A stretch of 64,000 bases of DNA, from NCBI GenBank assembly GCA_021371965.1, contig JAJFVE010000148.1, forward strand, positions 33,341-97,340, read 5' to 3'. Every line of letters starts with the position of its first letter. Position 1 is the stretch's first letter. Of this stretch, positions 8,656 to 17,391 are shown in pieces. The notes under the pieces were generated by a model. The model was given only the letters and a program-made list of their open reading frames with translations, was not told the DNA's origin and ran no database searches. A program made the position numbers and the translations under genes. Source of the stretch: Planctomycetaceae bacterium. GTDB taxonomy: Bacteria; Planctomycetota; Phycisphaerae; SM23-33.

Positions 8656-9714
8656 TTATTTCGTCGGCGCGCTGGGCGGACCGGACTTGGTCTCGCCGCC
8701 GCCGATGGTGTCGCGCATCTTGGTGTCGGCCTGGATGTTCTTCATGCGGTAATAATCCATGATGCCCAGGTTTCCGGTGCGGAAGGCCTCGGCCATCGCC
8801 CGGGGCACCTCGGCCTCGGCGAGCACGACCTTGGCTCGGTTTTCCTGGACGAGGGCGACCATTTCCTGCTCGCGTGCCAGGGCCATGGCGCGGCGTTTTT
8901 CGGCCTCGGCCTGGAAGCGGCGCTTGTCGGCCTCGGCCTGGTCGGCCTGGAGTTTGGCGCCGATGTTCTCGCCGACGTCGACGTCGGCGATGTCGATCGA
9001 GAGGATCTGGAACGCCGTTCCGGCGTCGAGGCCCTTCTCGAGCACCTTCTTGGAGATCATGTCCGGGTTCTCCAGGACGCTCTTATACGTCTCGGCCGAA
9101 CCGATGGACGTGACGATGCCCTCGCCGACGCGGGCGATGATCGTCTCCTCGGTGGCGCCGCCGACAAGGCTGTCGATATTGGTGCGCACCGTCACGCGGG
9201 CCTTGGCCTTGACCTGAATGCCGTCCTTGGCCACCGCGTCAATGGTGACCTTGCCGCTGGCGGGGTTGGGGCAGTCGATGACCTTGGGGTTGACCGAGGT
9301 CTGCACGGCGTCGAGGATGTCGCGCCCGGCCAGGTCGATGGCCGTCGCCAGTCGCCAGTCGATGCGGATGTTGGCGCGGTTGGCCATGATCAGCGCCACG
9401 GCCACGTTGCGCACGCGTCCGCCGGCGAGGTAGTGGCTTTCCAGGTCGCTGGTGGTGATGAAGTCCAGCCCGGCGCGGACAACCTGGATCTTGCTCAGCA
9501 CGATCGTGCGCGGGTCGACCTTTCGCAGTTTCATGCCGATCAGTTCGCCCAGGGTGACCTTCGCTCGGGCGAACAGGGCCTGCACCCACAGGCTCAGTAC
9601 CGAGATGGCCACCGCGAAGATAATCAGGGCGATCACGCCCGCGACGATCGCGATGGCGATGATCCACCATTGAGGGCCTGTGTCTTCCGCGGCCGCTAAC
9701 ATCAATCCCATCAT
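8656..9714 (-). CDS. floA: Flotillin-like protein FloA
   Basis: 352 residues, the usual FloA length. An N-terminal membrane segment (about residues 17-47) is followed by the family hallmark [20 protein letters not shown], an SPFH-like core ([34 protein letters not shown]) and an Ala/Glu-rich coiled coil ([20 protein letters not shown]) before an [17 protein letters not shown] tail. FloA organises membrane microdomains and scaffolds membrane protein complexes. The start ATG overlaps the NfeD stop as ATGA, with AGGG upstream, so it is translationally coupled to the NfeD genes. NfeD with flotillin or stomatin is a known gene partnership. Confidence 0.97.
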   Translation of the reverse strand: MMGLMLAAAEDTGPQWWIIAIAIVAGVIALIIFAVAISVLSLWVQALFARAKVTLGELIGMKLRKVDPRTIVLSKIQVVRAGLDFITTSDLESHYLAGGRVRNVAVALIMANRANIRIDWRLATAIDLAGRDILDAVQTSVNPKVIDCPNPASGKVTIDAVAKDGIQVKAKARVTVRTNIDSLVGGATEETIIARVGEGIVTSIGSAETYKSVLENPDMISKKVLEKGLDAGTAFQILSIDIADVDVGENIGAKLQADQAEADKRRFQAEAEKRRAMALAREQEMVALVQENRAKVVLAEAEVPRAMAEAFRTGNLGIMDYYRMKNIQADTKMRDTIGGGETKSGPPSAPTK

Positions 9715-10223
9715 TGCTCTACCCTTTCATCAGACGACGCGTTGACTTGCCGCACGATCACATCGGTGCCGGCGGCCTTAATGACTTTAATGGGTGTTCC
9801 CTTGGGAATCACGCCGCTTTCGGCCAGGGCGATGACCCGCCGTCCGTCGATGCGCACGGCCCCGCTGGGGCGCAGCAGCGTTTCGGCAGTTCCGGTCTTG
9901 CCCACGAGCGTTTCCAGCGTGGCGGCTTCGGGCGTGCCCTCGCCGGCGGCGACCTTGACGTGCTTGAGATACAGCCAGTTGCCCAGGCGCGTGTTGGGCA
10001 GGACCTTGACGAAGAACCACAGGTACGCGCCATTGAAGATCAGCAGCCCCAGCAGCACCAGCACGCCTGCGGTGGGGTTGAGGGTGAACGCCTGCCACAC
10101 CGCCACGCTGCCGGCCGCCAAGGCCAGGACCGTCAAGAGCCCCATCGAGGGCGTCAGCAGCTCGAAGGTCATCAGGACGACCGTCAGGATCACCATCACG
10201 ATAATCAGGGTGATCGTTCCCAT
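9711..10223 (-). CDS. Short NfeD-type membrane protein
   Basis: 170 residues. Three or four hydrophobic helices fill the first 75 residues ([58 protein letters not shown]). A small OB-fold domain ([40 protein letters not shown]) ends the protein, the standard NfeD C-terminal module. It lacks the protease domain found in the long NfeD next door. The ATG follows directly on the TAG of that gene and the stop overlaps floA, so all three are one transcript. The OB domain probably links FloA to the protease partner, as inferred for NfeD-SPFH pairs. Confidence 0.92.
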   Translation of the reverse strand: MGTITLIIVMVILTVVLMTFELLTPSMGLLTVLALAAGSVAVWQAFTLNPTAGVLVLLGLLIFNGAYLWFFVKVLPNTRLGNWLYLKHVKVAAGEGTPEAATLETLVGKTGTAETLLRPSGAVRIDGRRVIALAESGVIPKGTPIKVIKAAGTDVIVRQVNASSDERVEQ

Positions 10224-11891
10224 CTACGCTTCCTCGACTACGATGCCGTTGCCGTCGCTGCGGAGCACCCGCACGCGCCTTCCGACGGGGATTATAGAGC
10301 CCTCGCTGGCGGCGTCCATCAGGTCTTCTCCGAAGCGCACCTTGCCGACGGGTCGGCACATGCCCTCGACGACGCCCACGTCGCCGACGCTGATCCGCCG
10401 CAGCGGCGAGGACGCCTCGACCGGCGGGGCCGGCTCGACGTGCACCGGCGCCAGCACCAGGCGGTTCACCAGCGGCACCTTGGGCAGATAAATCGCCAGC
10501 ACGCTGATGATCGCCGTCGAGGCCAGCAAGGCGATCAGCAGCGCCCTGAGGCCGCTGTTGAAGACGCTCCAGTCCAGGTTCGTTTTGGGCATGGGGAACT
10601 CGGTCGGAGCGTTGGGGATGATCATCGCCAGCAGCGCGGCCAGCACGATCATCGCCCCGGCCGCGCCGAAGATGATGTGCCCGGGAAGCACGAAGATCTC
10701 CACCGCGATCAGCCCCAGGCCGACGACCAGGGCGAAGATTTCCACCGCGTTGGCCAGGCCCATCAGCACTCGGGACAACACGATCAGCACCAGGCAGGCG
10801 ATGGCCAGCACGCCGGCCACGCCGAAGCCCGCCGTCTTGAACTCGAGGTATCCGAAGATCAGCAGCCCCATCGTCAGCAGGCTCTGGACGGCACCGGAGT
10901 TCATGAACTTGATGAACTTCTGATTGTAGTCGTCGCTGAGCCGCTTGGGCTCGCCGATGACGTTGAAGTGCGTCGCCAGATCGTGCATGTTCTTGAAGAC
11001 GTTCTTGCAGAAGCCGTACTCGACGGCCTCGTCGGTGGTCATCGCCAGGATCAGCGTGTTGGAATCGACGGTCCGCACGAAGGCCCACTGGGAGGTTGCC
11101 GAGGAGCTTTCCTGGGTCTTCTTCTTCCACTCCTCGGCGTTGACGAAGATCAGTTGGCCGGTCCGCTCATTCTTGCGCAGATCGACCTCGATGCTCTTGG
11201 TCATCATCGCCTGGCACAGCAGCGGGCTGTATCCGCCCCGCACGGCCAGCGATTGCATCTCGATCTTCATGTACGATTCGATCTTGGCCCGATAGTCCTC
11301 GGGCATCTGGACGGGTCCCTGGGCGCCGCCGAAGATGGGCATGGAGTCGCCGAGTTTTCCGACGGAGGGAACCATGTCGATCTCGCTGCAGGCCAGGGCG
11401 ATCACCGCCCCGGCGCTGATGGCCTCGGGGTTGACGTAGGCCACCGTGTAGACCCCGCCCAGGTCCTGCTGGATCAGCTTGACGATATCCTGCATGGCGC
11501 CCAGGCCGCCGCCGGGGGTGTTCATGTCGAAGATCACCAACTGGGCGTCGGACTTGATCTCCAGCACCTTCTGACGCAGCGTTTCGTAAAGCGGATCGTC
11601 GATCTCCTCGCGAATCTCGATGACGTAGGCGCGCTCGACCTTGGCCGCAAGAACCGGCGGCTTATGCGCCGGCTCGATCGGCGCGAACCAGCCGTCCTTG
11701 GTGAAGCGAGCGTCAGGCGGGGCCGCCGGCCAGCGAGCCGGTCCCGTCAGCGGCGCCGAAGCCGGGCGCGTCGCCCCCTGCGGCTGGGCCTCGACGAGGT
11801 TCGACCAGACCAGCAACCCCAGCACGACGGCCAGGCCGCCTCGCCGGATCGCCCGCACCGCACTTGAATGAGATGTGATTGACTTACCCAT
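10224..11891 (-). CDS. Long NfeD protein with ClpP-class serine protease domain
   Basis: 555 residues. An N-terminal signal/anchor (about 16-35) leads to a ClpP-like serine protease domain. The oxyanion region is visible in FDMNTPGGGLGAM, and the likely nucleophile is Ser159 in EAISAGAVIALA, matching the SAG motif of archaeal NfeD (1510-N type) protease. Four or more transmembrane helices follow (VQSLLTMGLLIFGYLEF, FGVAGVLAIACLVLIVLSRV, IFALVVGLGLIAVEIFVLPG, AGAMIVLAALLAMII), then a second anchor and an OB-fold tail. It is probably a membrane protease controlling FloA or membrane-protein quality. No clear Shine-Dalgarno precedes the ATG, which suggests a leaderless or weakly initiated first cistron. 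Confidence 0.92.
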   Translation of the reverse strand: MGKSITSHSSAVRAIRRGGLAVVLGLLVWSNLVEAQPQGATRPASAPLTGPARWPAAPPDARFTKDGWFAPIEPAHKPPVLAAKVERAYVIEIREEIDDPLYETLRQKVLEIKSDAQLVIFDMNTPGGGLGAMQDIVKLIQQDLGGVYTVAYVNPEAISAGAVIALACSEIDMVPSVGKLGDSMPIFGGAQGPVQMPEDYRAKIESYMKIEMQSLAVRGGYSPLLCQAMMTKSIEVDLRKNERTGQLIFVNAEEWKKKTQESSSATSQWAFVRTVDSNTLILAMTTDEAVEYGFCKNVFKNMHDLATHFNVIGEPKRLSDDYNQKFIKFMNSGAVQSLLTMGLLIFGYLEFKTAGFGVAGVLAIACLVLIVLSRVLMGLANAVEIFALVVGLGLIAVEIFVLPGHIIFGAAGAMIVLAALLAMIIPNAPTEFPMPKTNLDWSVFNSGLRALLIALLASTAIISVLAIYLPKVPLVNRLVLAPVHVEPAPPVEASSPLRRISVGDVGVVEGMCRPVGKVRFGEDLMDAASEGSIIPVGRRVRVLRSDGNGIVVEEA

Positions 11892-11989
11892 TGCGAGGCA
11901 TTCTATGCAACAGCCGCCGCCTGCACAAGATAACGCCGCATCATTTTGACACCGCTTCGCCGGCGGCGCGAATACGAGGCATCAAATAC

Positions 11990-12195
11990 CGCCCCAAGAG
12001 GCCCGAAGGGCCGTCATATCTTAGCCGGGGCCGTCAGGCCCCGGAGACATGACTCTAAATAGATATCCAGCCCCGAAGGGGCGGCACATTCATGCGATCG
12101 CTTGTGTCGCCCCTTCAGGGCTCTGGCAATATGGATCCCGTTTCCGGGGGCTCACGCCCCCGGCCAAGATATATCGGCCCGCCGGGCCGAGGAAT
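11990..12195. repeat. Large GC-rich palindromic repeat, copy Z1
   Basis: The 398-bp spacer 11892-12289 holds a chain of palindromes: GGCCCGAAGGGCC, CCGGGGCCGTCAGGCCCCGG, GCCCCGAAGGGGC, then mirrored versions GCCCCTTCAGGGC, CCGGGGGCTCACGCCCCCGG and GGCCCGCCGGGCC. The two halves are roughly complementary, making one large imperfect inverted repeat with hairpins nested inside each arm. The same design, better preserved, occurs at 22536-22710. The rest of the spacer is unremarkable apart from the hairpin at 12213. Confidence 0.75.
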
Positions 12196-12212
12196 CATGG
12201 GGAATCTGTCTT

Positions 12213-12282
12213 GCCACAAAGATCACAAAGGCCACAAAGAGTTTCTCTTCACTCTCTTCGTGTTCTCTGTGATCTTTGTGGC
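12213..12282 (-). terminator. 9-bp-period inverted repeat after SGNH gene
   Basis: A perfect 15-bp stem (GCCACAAAGATCACA at 12213-12227 with its complement at 12268-12282) continues imperfectly inward to about 29 bp. Each arm has CACAAAG every nine bases. It begins a few bases after the SGNH hydrolase stop, so it probably ends that transcript, though no long T-run follows. Confidence 0.55.
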
Positions 12283-12289
12283 GAAGCTG

Positions 12290-13786
12290 CTACTCCAACC
12301 GCTCGATCTTGAGCTCGACCTTGGTCATGTCAGAGCCCCACCACTTGTTGGGGTGGATCACCAGGCGGATATCCTGCCCCTGGCGCACGGCTGCGGGCTC
12401 GGCCTTGATCTCGCCGCTGTCGGGTCGGCCCTTGCCGTCGCCGATGGGCCCGCCGCGGGCGATCTCGACGCCCTTGCCGCCGTCGTGCGGGGCCACTTCC
12501 AGCTTCCACGTCACGCCGTCGTGCTGGGCGTACTCGGGCTGAACCTGCAGGTCGGTCACCTTGCCGCTGACCTTGTACTTGCCCGTCGCCGGCGCCAGGT
12601 ACGTCACAGCCACCGCGCCGTGCGAGTTCTTTTCGACGTACGGGTACAGGATGACCTGCTTGCCCTTAACGTCGCCCCAGGCCCCCTCGAAGCAGCCGTT
12701 CCAGTCGCTGTGGAAGATCCAGCCTTCGCTGTCTTTGGGATTGGGCAGCTTGCTGGCGATGGGGCCTTGCACTTTCTTCTGCCCGCGCTTGGCCTTGAGG
12801 TCGACGATCCCGTTTTGCCGCTGGTCCGCGCTCATCGTCTGCGTCGCCAGGTCCAACCGCTGGAACGTGTTGCCGGCGTGAACCAGCTCGAACCAGAACC
12901 CCCACGAATCGTCAGCCGTGTTGCCCTTACGGTCGGGCCCGTCGCCCTGCACGTCGCGCACGGCCTCGGGCGTCAGCTCGACGACCTTGGGCGCCGTCTT
13001 GGCCCGTTCGGACAGCACGTCCATGACCTGGGCCTCTTCGGCCTTGGCGGCCGCGACCTGCGCGTTTTCGCCTGCGACGCGCTTGGCCTCATCCTCGGCG
13101 TATTCCTTGGCCAACTCGGCGACCCGCTCGGCCGGCGGGTCCTTCTCCAGCAGCGCCTTGTAGACGACGATGGCGATGGCCTGCATGCCCTTGACGGTGG
13201 GGTGGACGCCGTCGTCGGTGATGTGCTTCTGGTCGATCAGCGTCGTGTAGCAGTCGATCAGCGGGGCTTTGGCCTCCTCGGCCGTCTTGCGGATGATCGG
13301 CTCGAAAACGCCGTGGAGCAACTCGGGCTTGATCCCGAAGTTTTCCTTATAGACCGGGATCGGCGTGCAGCAGTAGACCTTGGGCTTGCTCTTGATGGCC
13401 CGCAGGCGGTCGATCGTCGCGCGGTAATCGCTGCCGTAGCGGCTGGAGTACTGGCTCACGCCCGCCCGGGCTGTGTTGGCGCCGAGCATGATGATGGCGA
13501 TGTTGGGCTCAAACGCGATGAGCTTGGGCAGCTCGCCCTTTTGCCAGATGCTGATCGACGGCACGCGCAGGCAGTCGACGCCGTTGGCGCTGAACGTCTC
13601 GACCTGGTACCCGTCGCCCAGGAGCTTGCCCAGATACAACGGCCACCCCTTGCCGCCCATGGCGATGCGGTTCTTGGAGATGCTATCCCCCAGCACGCCG
13701 ATCTTGATCCTTTCGCCACCCGCGGCAGCACCGCACCACAGGGTCAACGCAACCAGCACGCAAAACGAACGGTTCGGCCTGAACAT
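12290..13786 (-). CDS. Secreted SGNH/GDSL hydrolase with C-terminal sandwich domain
   Basis: 498 residues. AAGGAG eight bases before the ATG at 13786 fixes the start and gives a signal peptide (NRSFCVLVALTLWCGAAAGG). The SGNH blocks are present: block I GVLGDSISKN with nucleophile Ser35, block III IIMLGANTARAG with the Asn, and block V DGVHPTVKGM with the catalytic Asp and His. This domain ends near residue 225. A charged helical linker follows, and the last 180 residues look like a carbohydrate-binding or jelly-roll domain (VAVTYLAPATGKYKVSGKV). It is probably a secreted esterase that deacetylates polysaccharide; the substrate is not evident. Confidence 0.85.
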   Translation of the reverse strand: MFRPNRSFCVLVALTLWCGAAAGGERIKIGVLGDSISKNRIAMGGKGWPLYLGKLLGDGYQVETFSANGVDCLRVPSISIWQKGELPKLIAFEPNIAIIMLGANTARAGVSQYSSRYGSDYRATIDRLRAIKSKPKVYCCTPIPVYKENFGIKPELLHGVFEPIIRKTAEEAKAPLIDCYTTLIDQKHITDDGVHPTVKGMQAIAIVVYKALLEKDPPAERVAELAKEYAEDEAKRVAGENAQVAAAKAEEAQVMDVLSERAKTAPKVVELTPEAVRDVQGDGPDRKGNTADDSWGFWFELVHAGNTFQRLDLATQTMSADQRQNGIVDLKAKRGQKKVQGPIASKLPNPKDSEGWIFHSDWNGCFEGAWGDVKGKQVILYPYVEKNSHGAVAVTYLAPATGKYKVSGKVTDLQVQPEYAQHDGVTWKLEVAPHDGGKGVEIARGGPIGDGKGRPDSGEIKAEPAAVRQGQDIRLVIHPNKWWGSDMTKVELKIERLE

Positions 13787-13860
13787 ACGGGCACTCCTTA
13801 AAATGTCCGCGAAGTTGAACCCGCCCGGTCGTTGATCGAACTGGGGAAAACGGGGATTTG

Positions 13861-13890
13861 ACCGCGAAGGCCGCAAAGATCGCAAAGAAA
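13861..13890. repeat. 9-bp-period repeat, single arm
   Basis: CGCGAAGG, CGCAAAGA, CGCAAAGA at nine-base spacing, lying between the SGNH gene and the small membrane protein gene. Same family as the repeats at 12213, 19997, 36131 and 48622, here without a paired arm. Confidence 0.55.
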
Positions 13891-13892
13891 GC

Positions 13893-14240
13893 TTAAATAG
13901 ACTGTTTGCGGCGCCTGAAGATGGTCATCGATAGACAGAACAAATTTGCCAGAAACGGCAGGCCGGCGAATCCCGCGTGAAACTCGACATACCTGCAGGC
14001 ATGATCCCAAGCGCCATCTCCGTTGGCTGCCCAGAAAGAAGCAACGTATACAAGCACGAAGAACAGGCCAAGGATGCTCAGCGTGACGGGCAGGCCTTTG
14101 TGGCTGTCCGGCCGGCACAGGCTGACGCAGATTCCTATCAGGGCCATAAGAGCGCTTAGCCCGGCCAGAGCCAACATGATCATTCCACCGAAGAATGCTG
14201 CATCGGCAAGCCCGGCATTGGCTAAAGTGAGCATGACCAT
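13893..14240 (-). CDS. Small four-helix membrane protein
   Basis: 115 residues of unknown function. Three strong transmembrane segments (FFGGMIMLALAGLSALMALI, LPVTLSILGLFFVLVYVASF, FAGLPFLANLFCLSMTIF) and a weaker one at the N-terminus are separated by short polar loops; the tail RRRKQSI is basic and probably cytoplasmic. ATG at 14240 and ATG two codons later are both possible, neither with a strong ribosome site. No neighbour suggests a role. It lies divergently to the PIN module. Confidence 0.6.
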   Translation of the reverse strand: MVMLTLANAGLADAAFFGGMIMLALAGLSALMALIGICVSLCRPDSHKGLPVTLSILGLFFVLVYVASFWAANGDGAWDHACRYVEFHAGFAGLPFLANLFCLSMTIFRRRKQSI

Positions 14241-14314
14241 ATTCTATTGATGCCCCATCGCAACGGCAACGAGCAACCGCGGGCGTGCCAAGTGGATTTG
14301 GAGAAAGAGGATGA

Positions 14315-14320
14315 TATAAT
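14315..14320 (+). promoter_or_regulatory. Probable -10 box of PIN toxin gene (leaderless)
   Basis: A perfect TATAAT sits six bases before the ATG of the PIN gene, which would put the transcription start at or within a base or two of the ATG. No good -35 box is at the usual distance. The arrangement suggests a leaderless mRNA. Confidence 0.5.
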
Positions 14321-14326
14321 ACGGCC

Positions 14327-14800
14327 ATGAGAGTCCAGCGTGTGTATCTCGACACATCAGTTATCGGCGGATGTTGCGATATAGAATTTCAGGTGTGGTC
14401 CGAAGGCCTGCTTCGGGATTTTGAAATGGGCTTTCTCAAGCCGGTCATTTCAGAATTAGTGACGGCTGAGCTCGAGGCGGCCCCTCCGGAGGTGCTAGAA
14501 AAGCTTGATTCCTTTTGGGATTGCGATCCGGAGATTGTGGATATTAACGAGGAAATGGAAGATCTCGCCTCTGCGTATCTGGCTCGTGGGATCTTGAGCG
14601 GAAATTATGCGGATGACGCGCGGCATATTGCATGCGCGACGGTCGCAGAGGTGGATGTTCTGGTAAGCTGGAATTTTAGGCACGTGGTTCATCTGGAAAA
14701 GATGCGGTTGTTCAATGCGGTGAATCTGGATCGCGGCTACAAGGCGATTCAGATTCTTTCGCCGCGCGAGGTAACCAAACATGGCAATCAAGGCAGTTGA
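14327..14800 (+). CDS. PIN-domain protein, VapC-like toxin
   Basis: 157 residues. PIN signatures are clear: Asp9 in VYLDTSVIGG, an acidic residue at about Glu43 (ISELVTAEL), Asp96-Asp97 in NYADDARHIACA, and SWNFRH at 114-119. These form the metal-dependent ribonuclease site of VapC-type toxins. The base composition is lower in GC than the surrounding genes, consistent with transfer. The gene overlaps the next small gene by 20 bp, which fits a toxin-antitoxin module in toxin-first order. The target RNA is unknown. Confidence 0.85.
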   Translation: MRVQRVYLDTSVIGGCCDIEFQVWSEGLLRDFEMGFLKPVISELVTAELEAAPPEVLEKLDSFWDCDPEIVDINEEMEDLASAYLARGILSGNYADDARHIACATVAEVDVLVSWNFRHVVHLEKMRLFNAVNLDRGYKAIQILSPREVTKHGNQGS

Positions 14801-14951
14801 ATGGGTGCGGCGGGTCCGGGACGCGCAGTGTGAAGAAACCCGGAACATGACGTTTGAGCAACGACGGGAGTTTTACCGCGCAAAGTCGGCTGCGCTGCTG
14901 CGCAAGATTGGCAAGGGCAAAGACGGCAAGAAGTCCGAGTCCCGGCCGTAA
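14781..14951 (+). CDS. Small PIN-partner protein, putative antitoxin
   Basis: 56 residues from ATG 14781 (MAIKAVEWVRRVRDAQCEE) to TAA 14949-14951. It is highly charged and helical (MTFEQRREFYRAKSAALLRK), ending in a Lys/Ser-rich tail. It begins 20 bp inside the PIN gene, a spacing typical of co-translated toxin-antitoxin pairs, and small proteins of this kind do accompany PIN genes. It has no recognisable DNA-binding domain, so the usual autoregulation may be absent or the protein may only neutralise the toxin. The role is inferred from position and size. Confidence 0.65.
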   Translation: MAIKAVEWVRRVRDAQCEETRNMTFEQRREFYRAKSAALLRKIGKGKDGKKSESRP

Positions 14952-14970
14952 GCGGTTACCGAGTGGGCTC

Positions 14971-15525
14971 ATGCCTGAAATATCTGAAGGCTTCAGAAGC
15001 TACGTCCCTCCCGCCTGGGTGCGGCCGACTACCGAACGGCTATTGAAGGCAATTCCGGTCTCGCGCCTTTCCGGACTTAAGACTGTTGTCCTGACGGCCA
15101 GCAACGACCTTAATCACGACCGCCGGCGCCAGAAGACCCTCAGCAGAAAGAAGAAAGTCCGCATCGTTTCTTGTCGGGGGCTGTACCACCAGAAATGGCA
15201 TGGAGAGCCAGCTTGGATCGAGTTGTTCGTTGACAATATTGTGGCCGAGTATGAAGGCTGGAATTGGCTGCCATTAGTGCGCGACTTGGCCGTGGGAGAG
15301 GTCCTTGCACATGAAATCGGCCATCATGTTCATGCGACCGCGTCGCCTGAACATAGAGAGCGGGAGGATGTGGCGGACGAGTGGGCATCCAGACTCCTGG
15401 TGCCATATTTCTTGCGCCGTTACTGGTACTTCATGCCAGCCGTGTTTGGTCTCTACTGGGTGGTTATGAAAATTGAGTCCCTCTTGCGGAAGGTAGTTTT
15501 GCGTCTATCCGCCTCAGCGAGATAA
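14971..15525 (+). CDS. Zinc metallopeptidase-like protein (HEIGHHVH)
   Basis: 184 residues from ATG 14971; a TTG start at 14854 would overlap the small gene and is less likely. A zincin motif HEIGHHVH lies at residues 114-121, and DVADEWASRLL about 12 residues on supplies a possible third ligand (Asp/Glu). The C-terminus has a hydrophobic stretch (WYFMPAVFGLYWVVMKI) that may contact membrane. It begins 19 bp after the small partner gene and shares the lower GC content, so the three may be one transcript. The fold resembles ImmA/IrrE-like peptidases that cleave regulators, but it lacks an obvious partner repressor. Confidence 0.7.
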   Translation: MPEISEGFRSYVPPAWVRPTTERLLKAIPVSRLSGLKTVVLTASNDLNHDRRRQKTLSRKKKVRIVSCRGLYHQKWHGEPAWIELFVDNIVAEYEGWNWLPLVRDLAVGEVLAHEIGHHVHATASPEHREREDVADEWASRLLVPYFLRRYWYFMPAVFGLYWVVMKIESLLRKVVLRLSASAR

Positions 15526-15580
15526 GGCCCCCCTGATTTGCGCAACCGCCAAAGCGTCGCCAGGGGACGCACACCATAGA

Positions 15581-15613
15581 AACGCCCCCGGGCCGGGTTG
15601 GTCCGGGGGCGTT
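15581..15613. terminator. Bidirectional hairpin terminator
   Basis: Perfect 11-bp stem AACGCCCCCGG (15581-15591) with its complement at 15603-15613, between two convergent genes. A 7-bp-period repeat (CGCAATCCGAAATCCG) follows to the oxidoreductase stop. Confidence 0.75.
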
Positions 15614-15656
15614 CGCTTCTCAATCCGCAATCCGAAATCCGCGATCCGAAATCGAA

Positions 15657-16850
15657 CTACTTCACATCCGCCAGCTTGACCCACTTCTTGCTCGATGCCG
15701 ACAGCAGGGCGGCTTCGAGAACGCGCTGGGTCTGGTAGGCGTCGTTGAAGTCCGGGATCGGCACCACCGGCTTTTGGCCCGACAGCACCTGCAGGATGTC
15801 GTACGCCTGGTTCACGAAACCGTGCTCGTAGCCCAGGATGTGGGCGTCCGGCCACCAGGCCTCGATGTACGGATGATCGCCGCCGTGGGTGACCATGATC
15901 TTCGTCCAGCCCTGCACGTGGCGGGGGGCGGTGGCATCGTAATACTCGAGGTAGTTCATGTCCTCGAAGCTGAACTTCAGCGAGCCCTTGGTGCCGTTGA
16001 TCTCGACGCCGTTGTCATTCTGGTGCCCAGTGGCCTGGCGGGCGGCTTCAAAGGAGCCCACAGCTCCGCCGCTGAATCGCGTCAGGAACAGCACCGTGTC
16101 GTCGACGGTGACTTTGCCCTTCTTGGCTGCGGCCTTGCCGCCGCTGTCGGCGATCTTGCCGCCGGCCGTGCCGCTGGCCAAGGCGCGTTCCTTGATGAAC
16201 GTCTCGGCGATGGCCCCGCAGATCTCGGTGACTTCCTGCCCGGTGACGAATCGGGCCATGTCGATCACGTGGGCGTTGAGGTCGCCGTGGGCGCCCGAGC
16301 CGGCCAGTTTCTTATCGAATCGCCACACCAGCGGCACCGAATCGCCGGCCCAGTCTTGCAGGTAGCGGGCACGCACGTGGCGGATATCGCCGATGCGCCC
16401 TTCCTGCACCAGCTTGTACGCCAGGGCGACGGCCGGGCAGCGGCGGTAGTTGTACCACACGAAGGTTTTGACGCGGGCCTTCTTGGCGGCCGCGACCATG
16501 TCGCGGGCTTCCTTGAGCGTGCCGGCGATGGGCTTCTCGCAGGAGACGTTCTTGCCGGCAGCCAGGGCGGCCATGGCGACCTTGGCGTGCATGTAGTTGG
16601 GCGTGACGATGTCGATCAGGTCGATGTCGGGGCTCTTGACGGTCTTCTGCCAGTTGTCCGAGACGTTCTGCCAGCCCCAGCGGCCGGCGAAGACGGTCGG
16701 GTTCTCTTCCGGCTGACCGAAGCTGGTGTGCATCACCGGCTTGACGGGCACCTTGAAGAACTTGGCGACCTGCCCCCACGCATTGGAGTGGGTGCGGCCC
16801 ATGAATCCCTGCCCGATCAGCGCGACGTTCAAACTGGTCTTCTTTGCCAT
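15657..16850 (-). CDS. Gfo/Idh/MocA family oxidoreductase
   Basis: 397 residues. The N-terminal Rossmann domain begins NVALIGQGFMGRTHSNAW (NAD(P)-binding GxGxxG variant). The family signature CEKPIAGTLKEA carries the conserved Glu-Lys-Pro, and the catalytic region GAHGDLNAHVIDMARFVTG has the conserved Asp/His pair. The C-terminal alpha/beta domain contains a long Lys/Gly-rich insertion (about 230-250). AAGGAG seven bases upstream supports the start. Members oxidise or reduce sugars, inositols and amino sugars; planctomycetes carry many, and the substrate here is not predictable. There is no signal peptide, so it is cytoplasmic. Confidence 0.93.
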   Translation of the reverse strand: MAKKTSLNVALIGQGFMGRTHSNAWGQVAKFFKVPVKPVMHTSFGQPEENPTVFAGRWGWQNVSDNWQKTVKSPDIDLIDIVTPNYMHAKVAMAALAAGKNVSCEKPIAGTLKEARDMVAAAKKARVKTFVWYNYRRCPAVALAYKLVQEGRIGDIRHVRARYLQDWAGDSVPLVWRFDKKLAGSGAHGDLNAHVIDMARFVTGQEVTEICGAIAETFIKERALASGTAGGKIADSGGKAAAKKGKVTVDDTVLFLTRFSGGAVGSFEAARQATGHQNDNGVEINGTKGSLKFSFEDMNYLEYYDATAPRHVQGWTKIMVTHGGDHPYIEAWWPDAHILGYEHGFVNQAYDILQVLSGQKPVVPIPDFNDAYQTQRVLEAALLSASSKKWVKLADVK

Positions 16851-16946
16851 GTCAGGCTCCTTGTCTTAAGGACCATATTGTATTCGCCGAATTGCGCAAG
16901 GCTGGGAATATACACCTGAGCCGCCGGGGCGCACAACAGGAAAGCC

Positions 16947-17285
16947 GGGGAGAACACGAATGACACGAATGGACGAATGGTGAAAGAACGGGGACGGGAG
17001 CGGGGAGAACACGAATGACACGAATAGACGAATGGTGAAGAAACGGGAACGGGGAGAGAGGGATTACGCGGATCAGAAACGGATTAAGAGGATTAAGACT
17101 TGGGGAAGAGACACGGCGCGTGGCGGGTTCCCTTAGCGGTCGAACTTGTTCGACGCGGACGAGAACGGGGAGAACGCGAATGACACGAATGGACAAAGAC
17201 GAAGAAAGGATGCTTGGTACATAGGAGAATGGCCCCGTTGTCTCCCCGTCCTCCATTCGAACATTCGTGTCATTCGTATTCTCTT
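16947..17285. repeat. Cluster of CACGAAT 9-bp-period repeats plus REP half-copy
   Basis: The 541-bp spacer 16851-17391 carries three direct copies of a GGGGAGAACACGAATGACAC-type unit (starting near 16947, 17002 and 17167) and one inverted copy at about 17252-17285. In each, CGAAT recurs about every nine bases. Between them lie ATTAAGAG-type repeats (17083-17100) and a TTAGCGG-headed hairpin (17130-17156) of the family seen at 33835 and 46511. The last 100 bp are the rrf2 promoter region. Confidence 0.7.
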
Positions 17286-17305
17286 CGGAAATTTCAAGAA
17301 TCCCC

Positions 17306-17334
17306 TTGCCATTGCCTGCTAATCTACATAAAAT
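17306..17334 (+). promoter_or_regulatory. Sigma-70-type promoter of rrf2-sulfite operon
   Basis: TTGCCA at 17306-17311 and TAAAAT at 17329-17334 with an ideal 17-base spacer, about 58 bases before the proposed TTG start. This is one of the best promoter matches in the window. Confidence 0.7.
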
Positions 17335-17345
17335 CTATCGAGATT
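17332..17345. promoter_or_regulatory. Palindrome overlapping -10, candidate Rrf2 operator
   Basis: AATCTATCGAGATT has perfect 5-bp arms around ATCG, and overlaps the end of the -10 box and the expected transcription start. A dimeric repressor bound here would block the promoter. Rrf2 regulators commonly control their own operon, so this is a natural candidate site. Confidence 0.5.
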
Positions 17346-17391
17346 AAATGAATTGCAATCACCTGTTGCTTGCCGGGTTAGGACTACGAAA

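Noticed and set aside
9714..11867. 717-residue plus-strand ORF across nfeD
   Set aside because: High His/Gln/Asp composition with no recognisable fold; the minus strand encodes NfeD with signature residues.
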